The position numbers and the translations under genes are program-made. From assembly GCA_049611805.1 (NCBI GenBank), contig JBMZAX010000004.1, positions 68,732 to 132,731 on the forward strand: a stretch of 64,000 bases of DNA. Direction: 5' to 3'. Shown in pieces: positions 35,696 to 44,414 of this stretch. Each line of letters begins with the position of its first letter. Position 1 is the first letter of the stretch. The DNA is from UBA7378 sp049611805. Lineage in GTDB: Bacteria; Pseudomonadota; Alphaproteobacteria; RS24. Below the pieces are notes generated by a model. That model was not told the origin of the DNA. It worked only from the letters and a program-made list of their open reading frames with translations, and searched no databases.

Positions 35696-36334
35696 ATGCT
35701 GCGCTTGTTGCTCTTGGTTTTGACGGTGTGGAGCGCACCCGCCCACGCCGCGCAAAAACTTGTTATTGCCGTGCTTGGCGACAGCCTGTCATCCGGCTTT
35801 GAATTGCGTCGCGATGAGGGATATGTGCCGGTGCTGGAAAGGGAGCTTCGCGCAAAAGGTTATAATGTCGATTTGAAAAGCGCGGCCATTGCCGGGCAAT
35901 CGACACGGCAGGGGCGCGACTGGGTGTTCGTAGAGCCTTTATTGTCGGCGGATATAGTGCTTTTGCAACTGGGTGGCAATGACGCCAATTACCGAGTATT
36001 GCCCGAAAGGATTAGGGAAAATCTCGATTATATGATCACCAATTTCCAGCAGCGCGGGCAATTGGTGGTGTTCATGGCAACCAAATTTACGCCGAAATAC
36101 GGGCAGAATTATCGCGCCGAAATTGAAGACCTTTTTGAAGAGGTTGCCCGCGAATATGCGCTTTTGTTCGAACCGTTCATTTATAAGCCGCTCATTGATT
36201 TTGAAACTTTGATGCCGCGCGCGGAATTAGTACTGGAAGACGGCTTGCATCCCAATGCTGCCGGCGTGCGCGCACTGGTGGCGCATTCGATACCCCTGGT
36301 CGAAAAAGCAATCCGACAGCGACGTGCAGACTGA
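35696..36334 (+). CDS. Arylesterase/lysophospholipase, SGNH hydrolase (TesA-like)
   Basis: A 212-residue secreted SGNH hydrolase. The signal peptide is MLRLLLLVLTVWSAPAHA. Block I is GDSLS at residues 28-32 (Ser30), block III is GGND at 93-96, and block V is DGLHPN at 182-187 (Asp and His of the triad). It hydrolyses short acyl or aryl esters, probably in the periplasm. GAGGT lies six bases before the ATG. A terminator hairpin stands immediately upstream, so most transcription should start close to or beyond that hairpin. Confidence 0.88.
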   Translation: MLRLLLLVLTVWSAPAHAAQKLVIAVLGDSLSSGFELRRDEGYVPVLERELRAKGYNVDLKSAAIAGQSTRQGRDWVFVEPLLSADIVLLQLGGNDANYRVLPERIRENLDYMITNFQQRGQLVVFMATKFTPKYGQNYRAEIEDLFEEVAREYALLFEPFIYKPLIDFETLMPRAELVLEDGLHPNAAGVRALVAHSIPLVEKAIRQRRAD

Positions 36335-36348
36335 GCCGAACGCACCGG

Positions 36349-36915
36349 CTATTCGTGAATCTTCGACCAGTCTTCCATCGCGGCTTTTCGATAGGCGTCA
36401 CGATCTTCGGGCGCTTTGGAACACAGCATGGGCTGGTAATATTGCTCAAGCGTCTTTAAGTCGGAAAATTGTGGTACATCGCTGTCCACAAAACAATCCG
36501 AGACATCCTGCACCTCAAATTCGCATTGCGCGCGCGTGCCGACCTTGACCCGGTGGGTAAAGCCCGCACGGTCTTCTCCCGTCAGGTCGCGATAGCAGGT
36601 GGCACTTGTTTGGTGGCTTTTCTTTTCCAAGGGTTGCAAGGGATTGTCGACGTGACAGATTTCCGGCGGCTGTTCATAGGAATTCCAGAATTTGAACTCG
36701 GAGGTGAATTTGAAGCGCATTTGGGACAATAAGGCTTTATTGTCGCGCGAGCGCTCCTGCAGCACAATCTGGGTGGGAAAGGAATATTTCGGCATGCCCT
36801 GTTCCTGACACGACCCCGAAACCGAATATCGCCAGAACATGACGGATGAGGGCGCTTCGTCGGCCTGCGCGCAAACCATAGAGAGCCCAAAAAAGAACAC
36901 AACCAAGCGTCGCAT
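36349..36915 (-). CDS. Secreted Cys-rich protein, unknown
   Basis: A 188-residue protein with a signal peptide (RRLVVFFFGLSMVCAQA, cleavage before DEAP). The mature part has six cysteines (in GSCQ, EICH, ATCY, AQCE, SDCF and MLCS), enough for three disulfides, and no membrane segment. Other starts at 36933 or 36936 would lengthen the leader. No family recognised. It is convergent with the arylesterase gene. Confidence 0.55.
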   Translation of the reverse strand: MRRLVVFFFGLSMVCAQADEAPSSVMFWRYSVSGSCQEQGMPKYSFPTQIVLQERSRDNKALLSQMRFKFTSEFKFWNSYEQPPEICHVDNPLQPLEKKSHQTSATCYRDLTGEDRAGFTHRVKVGTRAQCEFEVQDVSDCFVDSDVPQFSDLKTLEQYYQPMLCSKAPEDRDAYRKAAMEDWSKIHE

Positions 36916-37106
36916 ATACCTGTTCCAATGCATCAATAAACAAACCCCGACCTCAAATTCTGAGCAAATTTAAAGCGGCCAATCAACAATAACTTCCGAA
37001 TTTGGTTACGACTTATCGACCGGTTATTTAGGACAGCGGCGGTTTATTTGAAAATTGCTATCTTGTCAGGGTCGGCAAAAAAACCTAGTTTCGCGGTTCT
37101 TGTCGC

Positions 37107-37194
37107 GGCCTCGTGGTGGAATTGGTAGACACAGCAGACTTAAAATCTGCGGCCCGTTTAGGGCGTGACGGTTCGAGTCCGTCCGAGGCCACCA
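37107..37194 (+). tRNA. tRNA-Leu (anticodon TAA)
   Basis: The acceptor arms GGCCTCG and CGAGGCC pair perfectly, followed by discriminator A and an encoded CCA. The anticodon stem GCAGA/TCTGC holds the loop CTTAAAA with anticodon TAA. The long variable arm (GGCCCGTTTAGGGC) is typical of leucine tRNAs. The T arm is GACGG-TTCGAGT-CCGTC. The length is 88 bases including CCA. Confidence 0.97.
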
Positions 37195-37325
37195 ATCCTG
37201 CAATCCGCATTTGAATTTTTGAACGAGGTTGTCTGCTTGACGGGATATGGAAAACCAAAGGGTTCGACCTATTATCACTATCGGTAGCCCGCTGGGCGCT
37301 TTTTTGTCTGAGGTAAGAGGTGGAA

Positions 37326-38414
37326 ATGAAAATGTCGGCATTGGCTGGGCTCGCATTGGTGGTTGGGTTTGGGATTCTGCTCTCGTCATGTGGCAGCAAT
37401 GTCGGGCCCCCGCAGGGCGGCGAGGCGCCGTACCACCATCTCAAAAACGGATTTCGCAATCCACCCGACAGCCCGAAACGCAATATTCCTTTCAAACGCC
37501 GCATGAAATTTTTCAGCGAGGCCGTGTGGCGCAATGCGGTCAGCAAACCGCCCACCATCCCGACCGACCACGCCGTGACACGCAGTGAGGCGAAGGCGCA
37601 ATTGGCCGCCATGGGCGACAAGGATTTTGTCAGCTGGATCGGGCATGCAACATTTCTGGTGCGTCTTGACGGCGTCAATATTCTGACCGATCCGGTGTTT
37701 TCGCGCCGCGCCAGTCCCATGAGCTTTGCCGGGCCCGCGCGTCTGGTGCCGCCCGGTCTTCTTCTTGAAGACCTGCCGCCGATCGATGTGGTGGTTATCA
37801 GCCATGCGCATTACGACCATCTCGACACGGCGACACTGGAAAAAATGCCCAATAAGGAGCGTATCACGGCGGTCGTGCCGCTGGGCCTGGGCAAATATTT
37901 CAAGGGTTATAAAGATGTGCGCGAGGTCGACTGGTTTGACGATGTCGCGCTACCATCTGCCAATGGCGAATTTAAACTGACCGCCTATCCGGCGGTGCAT
38001 TGGTCCAACCGGTCTCTGTTCGACATTAACCGCACGCTTTGGATGTCTTATGGCTTTTCGGCGGGCGGCCATTCGGTGTTTCACACCGGCGATACCGAGA
38101 CACATCCCAGCCTGTTTAAAGAGATCGGCCAGCACATGGCCGACACGCATGGCGGTTGTGACCTTGGCCTGATGAGTGTGGGTGCCTATGCGCCGCGCGA
38201 TTTTATGCGTGGCGCGCATATGGATCCTGAGGGCGGGGTAAATATGGGCCGCGAACTGGGCTGCAAGCGCATGGTGCCAATGCATTGGGGCACGTTTATT
38301 CTGTCATTCGAGCCGTTTGAGGAGCCGCGTCAGCGCTTTGTCGAGGCGGCGGGAAATCAGGCATTGGTAATGAAAATTGGCGAAACCGTGCCCATGAATG
38401 CGATTGCGCGCTAA
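37326..38414 (+). CDS. Metallo-beta-lactamase-fold lipoprotein, NAPE-PLD-like
   Basis: A 362-residue protein. The N terminus is a lipoprotein signal with lipobox LSSC (Cys22). The hydrolase domain has the zinc motif HAHYDH at residues 160-165, preceded by SWIGHATFLVRLDGVNILTD, and GDTETH and MHWGTF supply further ligands. This is the Lactamase_B_2 group related to NAPE-hydrolysing phospholipase D and UlaG. The likely role is phosphodiester hydrolysis of a lipid at the membrane, by family analogy. AAGAGG precedes the ATG. Confidence 0.82.
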   Translation: MKMSALAGLALVVGFGILLSSCGSNVGPPQGGEAPYHHLKNGFRNPPDSPKRNIPFKRRMKFFSEAVWRNAVSKPPTIPTDHAVTRSEAKAQLAAMGDKDFVSWIGHATFLVRLDGVNILTDPVFSRRASPMSFAGPARLVPPGLLLEDLPPIDVVVISHAHYDHLDTATLEKMPNKERITAVVPLGLGKYFKGYKDVREVDWFDDVALPSANGEFKLTAYPAVHWSNRSLFDINRTLWMSYGFSAGGHSVFHTGDTETHPSLFKEIGQHMADTHGGCDLGLMSVGAYAPRDFMRGAHMDPEGGVNMGRELGCKRMVPMHWGTFILSFEPFEEPRQRFVEAAGNQALVMKIGETVPMNAIAR

Positions 38415-38421
38415 CCTCAAT

Positions 38422-38434
38422 GGGGCACGGCCCC
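38422..38434 (+). terminator. Short GC hairpin between convergent genes
   Basis: GGGGC-ACG-GCCCC follows the lactamase-fold gene by seven bases, then GCCTTTAATT. It is too short and its T run too weak to be sure of termination. Confidence 0.3.
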
Positions 38435-38438
38435 GCCT

Positions 38439-39407
38439 TTAATTGGCACCCAATGCGTTCACAAATGCGCGTGCCTCCGCCGCTGTTCGCGCGGGGGCTT
38501 CTTCCATCGGCAAATGCCCGATATCGGGATAGGTGATCAGGCGGCTGTTGAAAATGGCACCGTTCATGCGCACGCCATGGGCCAGCGGCACGAGCTTGTC
38601 CTGTGCGCCCCATATCAGCAGCGCGGGTATCGTAATTTCTCCCAAGCGCCCCTCCAGCGGCGGCGCAGTGTCGCGTGAATTTTGCCGTTGCAACATGGCC
38701 TCGCGCGATCCGGTCATGCGGATAAGCTCCCAATATCTTGTAACTTTTTCATCCGTCACGAAATTATCCGGATCGGCAACGCTGTCGCGCAATGCGGATT
38801 CAACCATGAAGCGCGGCGTCACATAGCGCAAAATGGGCTGTAGCCACGAAATATCGGCCAATCCGAATGTCGAGGGCACTACTTCATCCGCCGTGCGCCG
38901 CATGCCGCTTGAGCCTATCAGAATGAGGCCGCGAATTTTTTCCGGATGGTCGAGCGCATATTGCAGGGCCACGACGCCGCCCATTGAATGCCCGACGATA
39001 ACAGCGCGCTCCAGTTTCATCAGGCGCATAATCCGGTCGAGTGTCCGGGCCATATTCGCGCGGCTGTAATCGCCGTCCGATATGGCTCCGGTCAGGCCGT
39101 AGCCGGGCAGGTCGAAGCTGATCAGGCGAAATTTATCGCCCAGTTCACCGACCCATGGCTCCCAGGCATGAACCGATGCATAGGCGCCATGCAACAATAT
39201 GAGCGGCGGGCCGGCGCGATTGCCTTCGTCGCGAATATGCACGGTTGCCCCGCCTTCAATGCGGTAGAGAAAGGATTTGTCATTGCGATATTTGTCGTAC
39301 AGCTCGCTGCGCCGCAAATCCGAGAAAATCAGAAAGCTTGAGCCCAGCAAAAACAAAATGAGCAGAGCCACAAACAGGGCGAGAAGTGAACCGAGAACGC
39401 GAACCAT
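38439..39407 (-). CDS. Alpha/beta hydrolase, membrane-anchored
   Basis: A 322-residue serine hydrolase. One N-terminal membrane helix (residues 5-28) anchors it. HGAYASVHAW is the oxyanion region, VGHSMGG gives Ser141, and DIGHLPMEE near the C terminus supplies the His. The Ser nucleophile differs from the Asp in the hydrolase at 3342-4343. The substrate is unknown. A strong AAGGGGGGAG site precedes the ATG. The small zinc-finger gene lies 63 bp upstream on the same strand. Confidence 0.82.
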   Translation of the reverse strand: MVRVLGSLLALFVALLILFLLGSSFLIFSDLRRSELYDKYRNDKSFLYRIEGGATVHIRDEGNRAGPPLILLHGAYASVHAWEPWVGELGDKFRLISFDLPGYGLTGAISDGDYSRANMARTLDRIMRLMKLERAVIVGHSMGGVVALQYALDHPEKIRGLILIGSSGMRRTADEVVPSTFGLADISWLQPILRYVTPRFMVESALRDSVADPDNFVTDEKVTRYWELIRMTGSREAMLQRQNSRDTAPPLEGRLGEITIPALLIWGAQDKLVPLAHGVRMNGAIFNSRLITYPDIGHLPMEEAPARTAAEARAFVNALGAN

Positions 39408-39470
39408 ACTCCCCCCTTAAGGTTGTTTTTTTTAAACTTGTCCGAGTTCGGCTCGAACAGCAAGGGCTTT

Positions 39471-39665
39471 TCAGTCCGGTGCGCGAAACCGGTATCGCGT
39501 CGAGCAATAGGGGCAGACAATTTCCGTCTCGCTGCCCATGTCGAGAAACACATGCGGATGGTCAAAAGGCGCCGAGGCGCCGGTGCATTCAAATTCGCGC
39601 ACGGGAACAAAAATTTCCGCCAGTCCCTCATCATTGCTGAATTTGAGAAGTTCCGCCTGTGCCAT
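39471..39665 (-). CDS. Zinc-finger protein, CHCC (NDUFS6-like) type
   Basis: A 64-residue protein with ligands in the order Cys (FECTG), His (PFDHPHV), Cys, Cys (IVCPYCSTRY). This matches the zf-CHCC domain, which in mitochondria is the NDUFS6 subunit of complex I. In alphaproteobacteria the stand-alone form is widespread, and a complex I assembly or accessory role is assumed by homology. No nuo genes lie in this window. Confidence 0.85.
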   Translation of the reverse strand: MAQAELLKFSNDEGLAEIFVPVREFECTGASAPFDHPHVFLDMGSETEIVCPYCSTRYRFRAPD

Positions 39666-39751
39666 GCGCGCCCTCGCTTCGATAATTTAACTTCAACTTG
39701 GCCTTAACTGCCTTGATGTCTATATCGGCTCAAGGCGGGAACGGCAAGTGC

Positions 39752-41005
39752 CTAGCAACACCCGCAACCGCCAAGTGTTACATCGCCGTCGCCGTGCCAG
39801 GCTTGCGCGACGGCTTTGGCCGACAAGTCAGCTGTTTCGGCGAATTGATCGCGCGCATCCGTCATGAGTTGGTCATCCGTCATCACATCGATCGCTGTCA
39901 TGGCCAGTGCCTTGGCACCGTCAAGAACGGCGGCGTCGCCGGTTTCCGATCCGGCATATTTAGCAAATTCCGGGTTGTGAATGACGACATGCGGCGGCGC
40001 GCAGGCAATCATCGGGTGAATGGACGGCACGCGGTGGCTGACATTACCCATATCGGTCGATCCGGCGCCGGTGGTCGGCACTTTCTCAAGCGGAAAAAAC
40101 GACCGGCCAAGGCTTTCGGCATTGGCTTTGTAACGATCGGCAATCGGCCAGTTATCCTTGATTTCCAGATAATCGCCCAGCGCCCACTGAATTTCCACCT
40201 CGCAACCCGAAGCCAGTGCGCCCGCCTCGAAACAGTTTTTCACCCGTTTTTTGAGGTCGGCCAGTGCCATGCCATCGGCGGCGCGCACGTAAAATGTGCC
40301 TACCGCGCGGTCGGGCACAATGTTCGGCGCGAGCCCGGCTTCGTTGAAAATACCGTGAATGCGCTCATTCTGGCGAATGTGCTGGCGCAGTTGCGCGATC
40401 GACTGATACGCGCTCACCAGTGCATCCAGCGCATTGACGCCGGCAAACGGCATGGCCGAAGCATGGGCTGCCTTGCCGGTAAATGTCACCCGCACCTCGT
40501 TCATGGCAACGCTGGGCATGGTCACCAGATTAATGCCCGCCGGATGCACCATCATCGCCGCATCGAGCCCGTCAAAAGCGCCGTGTTGCGCCATAATCTC
40601 TTTGCCGCCGCCGGCTTCCTCGGCCGGTGTGCCCAGATAGCGCACACGCCCGGGCAGGGCCGCGCCTAGCTTTGAAAGCGCGAGTGCCGCGCCAAGGCCG
40701 GTCGTCGCGATGATATTGTGCCCGCAGGCATGGCCGATGCCGGGCAGGGCGTCATATTCGGATAAAATGCCCACCTCAACGCCCGTATCGCCAAAGGTGG
40801 AGATAAACGCCGTGTCGAGACCGCACGCGCCGCGCTCGACCGTTAGGCCGGCTTCTTCCACGCGGTCGGTCAAAAGCCCATGGGCGAAATGTTCCTCGAA
40901 AGCAAGTTCGGGTTTGGCATGAATAGCATGGCTGGCGGAAATCAACGTATCCGACATGTCGTCAATTGTGGCGCAGGCCTGTTTTTTCAGAGCTTCTCGA
41001 TCCAT
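39752..41005 (-). CDS. M20-family amidohydrolase/peptidase
   Basis: A 417-residue M20D-type hydrolase, like AbgB or N-acyl-amino-acid amidohydrolases. The metal motif GHACGHN is at residues 91-97, and GTPAEEAGGGK holds the catalytic Glu pair. A dimerisation domain is inserted near 175-290. The C-terminal tail after the conserved fold ends in GGCGCC, an unusual run of three cysteines. AAGGAAACGG precedes the ATG. It is the last gene of a minus-strand group with an SDR, an enoyl-CoA hydratase and a hydrolase. The substrate is unknown. Confidence 0.82.
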   Translation of the reverse strand: MDREALKKQACATIDDMSDTLISASHAIHAKPELAFEEHFAHGLLTDRVEEAGLTVERGACGLDTAFISTFGDTGVEVGILSEYDALPGIGHACGHNIIATTGLGAALALSKLGAALPGRVRYLGTPAEEAGGGKEIMAQHGAFDGLDAAMMVHPAGINLVTMPSVAMNEVRVTFTGKAAHASAMPFAGVNALDALVSAYQSIAQLRQHIRQNERIHGIFNEAGLAPNIVPDRAVGTFYVRAADGMALADLKKRVKNCFEAGALASGCEVEIQWALGDYLEIKDNWPIADRYKANAESLGRSFFPLEKVPTTGAGSTDMGNVSHRVPSIHPMIACAPPHVVIHNPEFAKYAGSETGDAAVLDGAKALAMTAIDVMTDDQLMTDARDQFAETADLSAKAVAQAWHGDGDVTLGGCGCC

Positions 41006-41035
41006 AACCCGTTTCCTTTGTGCGCGGTTTTGATG

Positions 41036-41824
41036 TTAGCCAATCTTCACCGGCATGCCTAGAAGCATTCCGGCATCGACCACGAGCAATTGTCCGGTCA
41101 CATGTTTGCTGGCGCGGTTGGCAAAAAACAAAATCGGGCCGCTAATGTCATCCGGCGTTCCGGCACGGTGCATGGGGGTCGCTTTTTTTTGCCCGTCGAC
41201 AATGCGGTCAAACATTTCTTCGCCCAGCGCATTGCGGAACCAGTCCGTGCCGACAAAGCCGGGACACACCGCATTGACGCGAATATTATCCTCGCCCAGC
41301 GCGCGCGCCAAAGCCAGCGTCATTGAATTCAGGGCCCCCTTGGAGGCCACATAAGCCACCGAAGAGCCGACACCGCGCACACCGGCAACGGATGAAATAT
41401 TCACAACACTGCCGGCCCCGCAATTTTTGAGATGCGGCTGGGCGGCGCGCACCATTTGGTAGGGCGCAATGGTGTTGAGGGCATAAATCGTCTCAAAATC
41501 GGTTTTGTCCAGACCGTCCAGATTGGCGTGATCCATAAATTTCGTGGTGCCGGCATTATTGACCAGAATGTCGAGGCGGCCCCATTTGTCCATGGCGGCT
41601 TCGACCAGCGTGCGGCAGGCGGCATCGTCCGAAACATCGGCCCCCACGGCAATGGCTTCGCCGCCGGCCTCTTCGCAAGCCGCGACCACTGCATTTGCGG
41701 CCTCATTGCTTTTCGAATAATTGACAACAACTTTGGCACCGCCGCGTGCCATGGCGATGGCCGCTTCCGCACCAATGCCGGAAGATGACCCGGTGATGAT
41801 GGCGACCTGATCTGAAAAATCCAT
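41036..41824 (-). CDS. SDR-family oxidoreductase
   Basis: A 262-residue classical SDR. TGSSSGIG is at residues 11-18, NNAG at 89-92, and the catalytic Ser144, Tyr158 and Lys162 (YVASK) are all present. PGFVGTDW near 195 is typical of FabG-like members. AGGAGA precedes the ATG at 41822-41824; the frame upstream reaches into the enoyl-CoA hydratase gene and was not used. It lies 10 bp after that gene, so the two probably act in one acyl or alcohol degradation route. Confidence 0.88.
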   Translation of the reverse strand: MDFSDQVAIITGSSSGIGAEAAIAMARGGAKVVVNYSKSNEAANAVVAACEEAGGEAIAVGADVSDDAACRTLVEAAMDKWGRLDILVNNAGTTKFMDHANLDGLDKTDFETIYALNTIAPYQMVRAAQPHLKNCGAGSVVNISSVAGVRGVGSSVAYVASKGALNSMTLALARALGEDNIRVNAVCPGFVGTDWFRNALGEEMFDRIVDGQKKATPMHRAGTPDDISGPILFFANRASKHVTGQLLVVDAGMLLGMPVKIG

Positions 41825-41834
41825 GTTCTGTCTC

Positions 41835-42638
41835 CTATTTGCCTTTAAATTCGGGGGTTCGTTTTTCCATAAATGCCTGCCGGCCTTCCTCATAATCGGC
41901 GCTTGCAAAACACGCGGCAATTTTGCGGTCAAGCTCTGCCGGATCCGTGTCGGGGGTGCGTTCAAGCACACCCTTGGCGGCGCGCAAAGTCAATGGGGCA
42001 TTGGCGCAAATGCTGGCAACGCGCTGCGCAAGCTCGGTCTCAAAATCCGCTGTCGGCGCAATATAATCGACCAGCCCGATTGCCAGGGCTTCATGCGCGT
42101 CAAGCCTGCGTGCGGTAAACAAAATATCCTTGGCGCGCGAAGGGCCAACCGTGTCGCGCAGGCGTTCGGTCGCGCTTGCAGGATAGGCAAGCCCCAAACG
42201 CGCGGCGGGAATGGCAAAGCTCGCATCGTCGCGCGCCAGCCGCAAATCGCACGCCAATGCCAGCCCCAGCCCGCCGCCAATGCAATAGCCCTCAATGGCG
42301 GCAAGCGTCGGCACCGGACATTGCGTGACCGCGTTAAAAGCATTGACGGTAGCCGCATCGTATTCAGTGCTGACGGGGCCGGAAAATTTTTCGGCAAATT
42401 GGGCGATATCGGCACCGGCCACAAACGCTTTGCCGCCCGCGCCGCGCAGCACAATCAGGCGCACATCCGGATTGTCGGCCAGCCGTGCCATCAAATCGGG
42501 AAAAGCCAGCCAGCCCTCAAGGTCGATGATGTTATGGCGTTCGGGATAGCTGATGGTGACGCATGCCAAATGGCCGGAAATTTCCGCCCGCAGACGCGCC
42601 GCGCCGGTGGCAATGGTTTCGGGGTTTGTTTGCGTCAT
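41835..42638 (-). CDS. Enoyl-CoA hydratase/isomerase family protein
   Basis: A 267-residue crotonase-fold enzyme. The oxyanion-hole segments are KAFVAGADIAQF and IEGYCIGGGLGLALACDLR, and LTRLDAHEA-type residues follow in the C-terminal helices. Whether it is a hydratase or another crotonase cannot be decided, because the two catalytic Glu positions need an alignment. GGAGG precedes the ATG. It overlaps the upstream hydrolase stop by four bases (ATGA). Confidence 0.85.
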   Translation of the reverse strand: MTQTNPETIATGAARLRAEISGHLACVTISYPERHNIIDLEGWLAFPDLMARLADNPDVRLIVLRGAGGKAFVAGADIAQFAEKFSGPVSTEYDAATVNAFNAVTQCPVPTLAAIEGYCIGGGLGLALACDLRLARDDASFAIPAARLGLAYPASATERLRDTVGPSRAKDILFTARRLDAHEALAIGLVDYIAPTADFETELAQRVASICANAPLTLRAAKGVLERTPDTDPAELDRKIAACFASADYEEGRQAFMEKRTPEFKGK

Positions 42639-43453
42639 GATGCGCCTCCGGCGGGGGTGGAACGGAAAAATCCGGCAAGATCGGTATAAACATCCGGATC
42701 TTGCACCATAAACAGGTGCCCGCCATCATAAAATTTGAGCGTGGCATCGGGCAGACGCGCGGCCATATTCTCCATGGATTGGGCGCGCGCAATGCCATCA
42801 AAGCGCCCGCCCGCCAGCCAGACCGGACAGGTGATGTGTTCCAGCCGCGCCCAGCAATCATGGGCTTTGCGCGCGCAAAGTTGGCCCGATATGCCGCGTG
42901 CGTGGTTGTCTTCATGGGCAAATTCACTGCGGTCAAGGCGCGCCATGGTCATATCCACCAGTTCGGGACGGGCTTTGAGGGTGTCATCGTCAATTCGTGT
43001 GTCGCCCCGCAACAGCATGGCTTTTGCGCGCGCTTTCAGGTCGAGATGTTCCAGTTCGTCAAGCGGGTAGGACGCACCGCCCGCACCGCCCGGAGAGGTG
43101 CAAAACAGCGCCAGTCGTTGCACGCGGTCACGATGGGCGAGGGCAAATTCCTGCGCCACCATGCCGCCAAATGATATGCCCAAAACATGCGCGCTTTCTA
43201 TGTCCAGCGCATCCATAAGCGCCGCCGCATCATCGGCATAAGCCGCCATCGTATATCCGTCTTGAGGTTTTTCGCTTTGCCCCAGCCCCCGCTGGTCATA
43301 GCTGATGACGGTGAAACCGGCGGTCAGCGGGCTGTCCATAATGGTCGGTTTTTTGCGCAAATCGCCGCCTGTGCCGCTCAATACAAGCACGGGCGCGCCG
43401 GAACCGGCCATTTCATAATAGGTTTTCAGCGTACGGGTCTGAATGAGGGGCAT
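42635..43453 (-). CDS. Alpha/beta hydrolase
   Basis: A 272-residue serine hydrolase. LSGTGGDLR is the oxyanion region, YDQRGLGQSEKP follows, and the nucleophile is in LGISFGG (Ser94). YDGGHLFM near the C terminus gives the His. It resembles 3-oxoadipate enol-lactonases in general layout, but the substrate is unknown. The start at 43451-43453 is preferred because the family sequence begins there; the frame is open a further 127 codons. First gene of a four-gene minus-strand group. Confidence 0.82.
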   Translation of the reverse strand: MPLIQTRTLKTYYEMAGSGAPVLVLSGTGGDLRKKPTIMDSPLTAGFTVISYDQRGLGQSEKPQDGYTMAAYADDAAALMDALDIESAHVLGISFGGMVAQEFALAHRDRVQRLALFCTSPGGAGGASYPLDELEHLDLKARAKAMLLRGDTRIDDDTLKARPELVDMTMARLDRSEFAHEDNHARGISGQLCARKAHDCWARLEHITCPVWLAGGRFDGIARAQSMENMAARLPDATLKFYDGGHLFMVQDPDVYTDLAGFFRSTPAGGAS

Positions 43454-43555
43454 TGCGGGCGCTATAGTTTTCTTGCTTGCGGTTGGGGCGCAATGGTATC
43501 CTTTCGCCCACAAAGGCGTAAAGACAATTTCTGAAGCCTGAACATGAGGGGCATA

Positions 43556-44377
43556 ATGTCTGAAAAAGCTGAGAATTTGGAACGCTTGGATCCAGTCTGG
43601 GCGCGCATACGGGCAGAGGCCGGTGAAATTGCCGAGCGCGAGCCTGTCATGTCGGGTTTTTTGCATGCAAGCGTGTTGAACCATGACCGGCTTGAAACGG
43701 TCATTGCCTCGCATCTGGCCGAAAAAATGGGCAATGCGGAAATCGGCGCGCGCGCGCTGGGTGAGGTTTTCGAGGAAAGCCTCGTCAATAATCCGGATTT
43801 GGGCGAGACCTTGCGGGCCGATATCATCGCCCATTATGACCGCGATCCGGCATGCCGCTCATATCTCGACCCGGTTCTATATTATAAGGGGTTTCTGGCT
43901 TTGCAGGCCTATCGGGCGGCGCATTGGATGATCAATCATGACCGCCGCGCAACCGCGCTTTACATTCAAAATCGGGCTTCGGAAGTGTTCCAGGCCGACA
44001 TTCATCCGGCCGCGAAAATCGGTCGCGGCGTGTTTATCGACCACGCAACCGGTGTTGTCATTGGTGAGACGGCGGTGGTCGGCAGCGATGTATCGATGCT
44101 GCACAGCGTGACTTTGGGGGGCAGCGGCAAGGAAGATGGCGACCGCCACCCGAAAATCGGCGATGGGGTGCTTATTTCGGTCGGTGCCAAAGTGTTGGGC
44201 AATATCAGGGTCGGGGAATGCGCGAAAATCGGCGGCGGCAGCGTGGTGCTGACGGATGTACCGGCCTATTCGACGGCTGTCGGTGTGCCGGCCAAAATCA
44301 TTCACGGCGTTTCATCGGCGCAACCCTCAAGGCAAATGGACCACAGTGTCGAAACGCCTGAGGGTGACGGGTCGTAA
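43556..44377 (+). CDS. cysE: Serine O-acetyltransferase
   Basis: A 273-residue CysE. The N-terminal helical SATase domain begins DPVWARIRAEAGEIAEREP. The left-handed beta-helix domain has hexapeptide repeats (IHPAAKIGRGVFIDHATGVV, IGDGVLISVGAKVLGN). DPVLYYKGFLALQAYR is characteristic. It makes O-acetylserine, the acceptor for sulfide in cysteine synthesis. AGGGG precedes ATG 43556; an ATG four codons earlier is possible. A C-terminal tail beyond the helix may carry the peptide that binds cysteine synthase, but it does not end in Ile. Confidence 0.95.
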   Translation: MSEKAENLERLDPVWARIRAEAGEIAEREPVMSGFLHASVLNHDRLETVIASHLAEKMGNAEIGARALGEVFEESLVNNPDLGETLRADIIAHYDRDPACRSYLDPVLYYKGFLALQAYRAAHWMINHDRRATALYIQNRASEVFQADIHPAAKIGRGVFIDHATGVVIGETAVVGSDVSMLHSVTLGGSGKEDGDRHPKIGDGVLISVGAKVLGNIRVGECAKIGGGSVVLTDVPAYSTAVGVPAKIIHGVSSAQPSRQMDHSVETPEGDGS

Positions 44378-44414
44378 TTTTCATTTTTGGAGTTTCGTTA
44401 AGGGGGGGAGTTCA

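Noticed and set aside
37107..37194. Integrated element at the tRNA-Leu gene
   Set aside because: No integrase, no repeated tRNA 3' end and no phage genes follow within the window.
39698..40669. Plus-strand frame opposite the M20 hydrolase
   Set aside because: Shadow of the M20 gene, whose motifs on the minus strand are clear.
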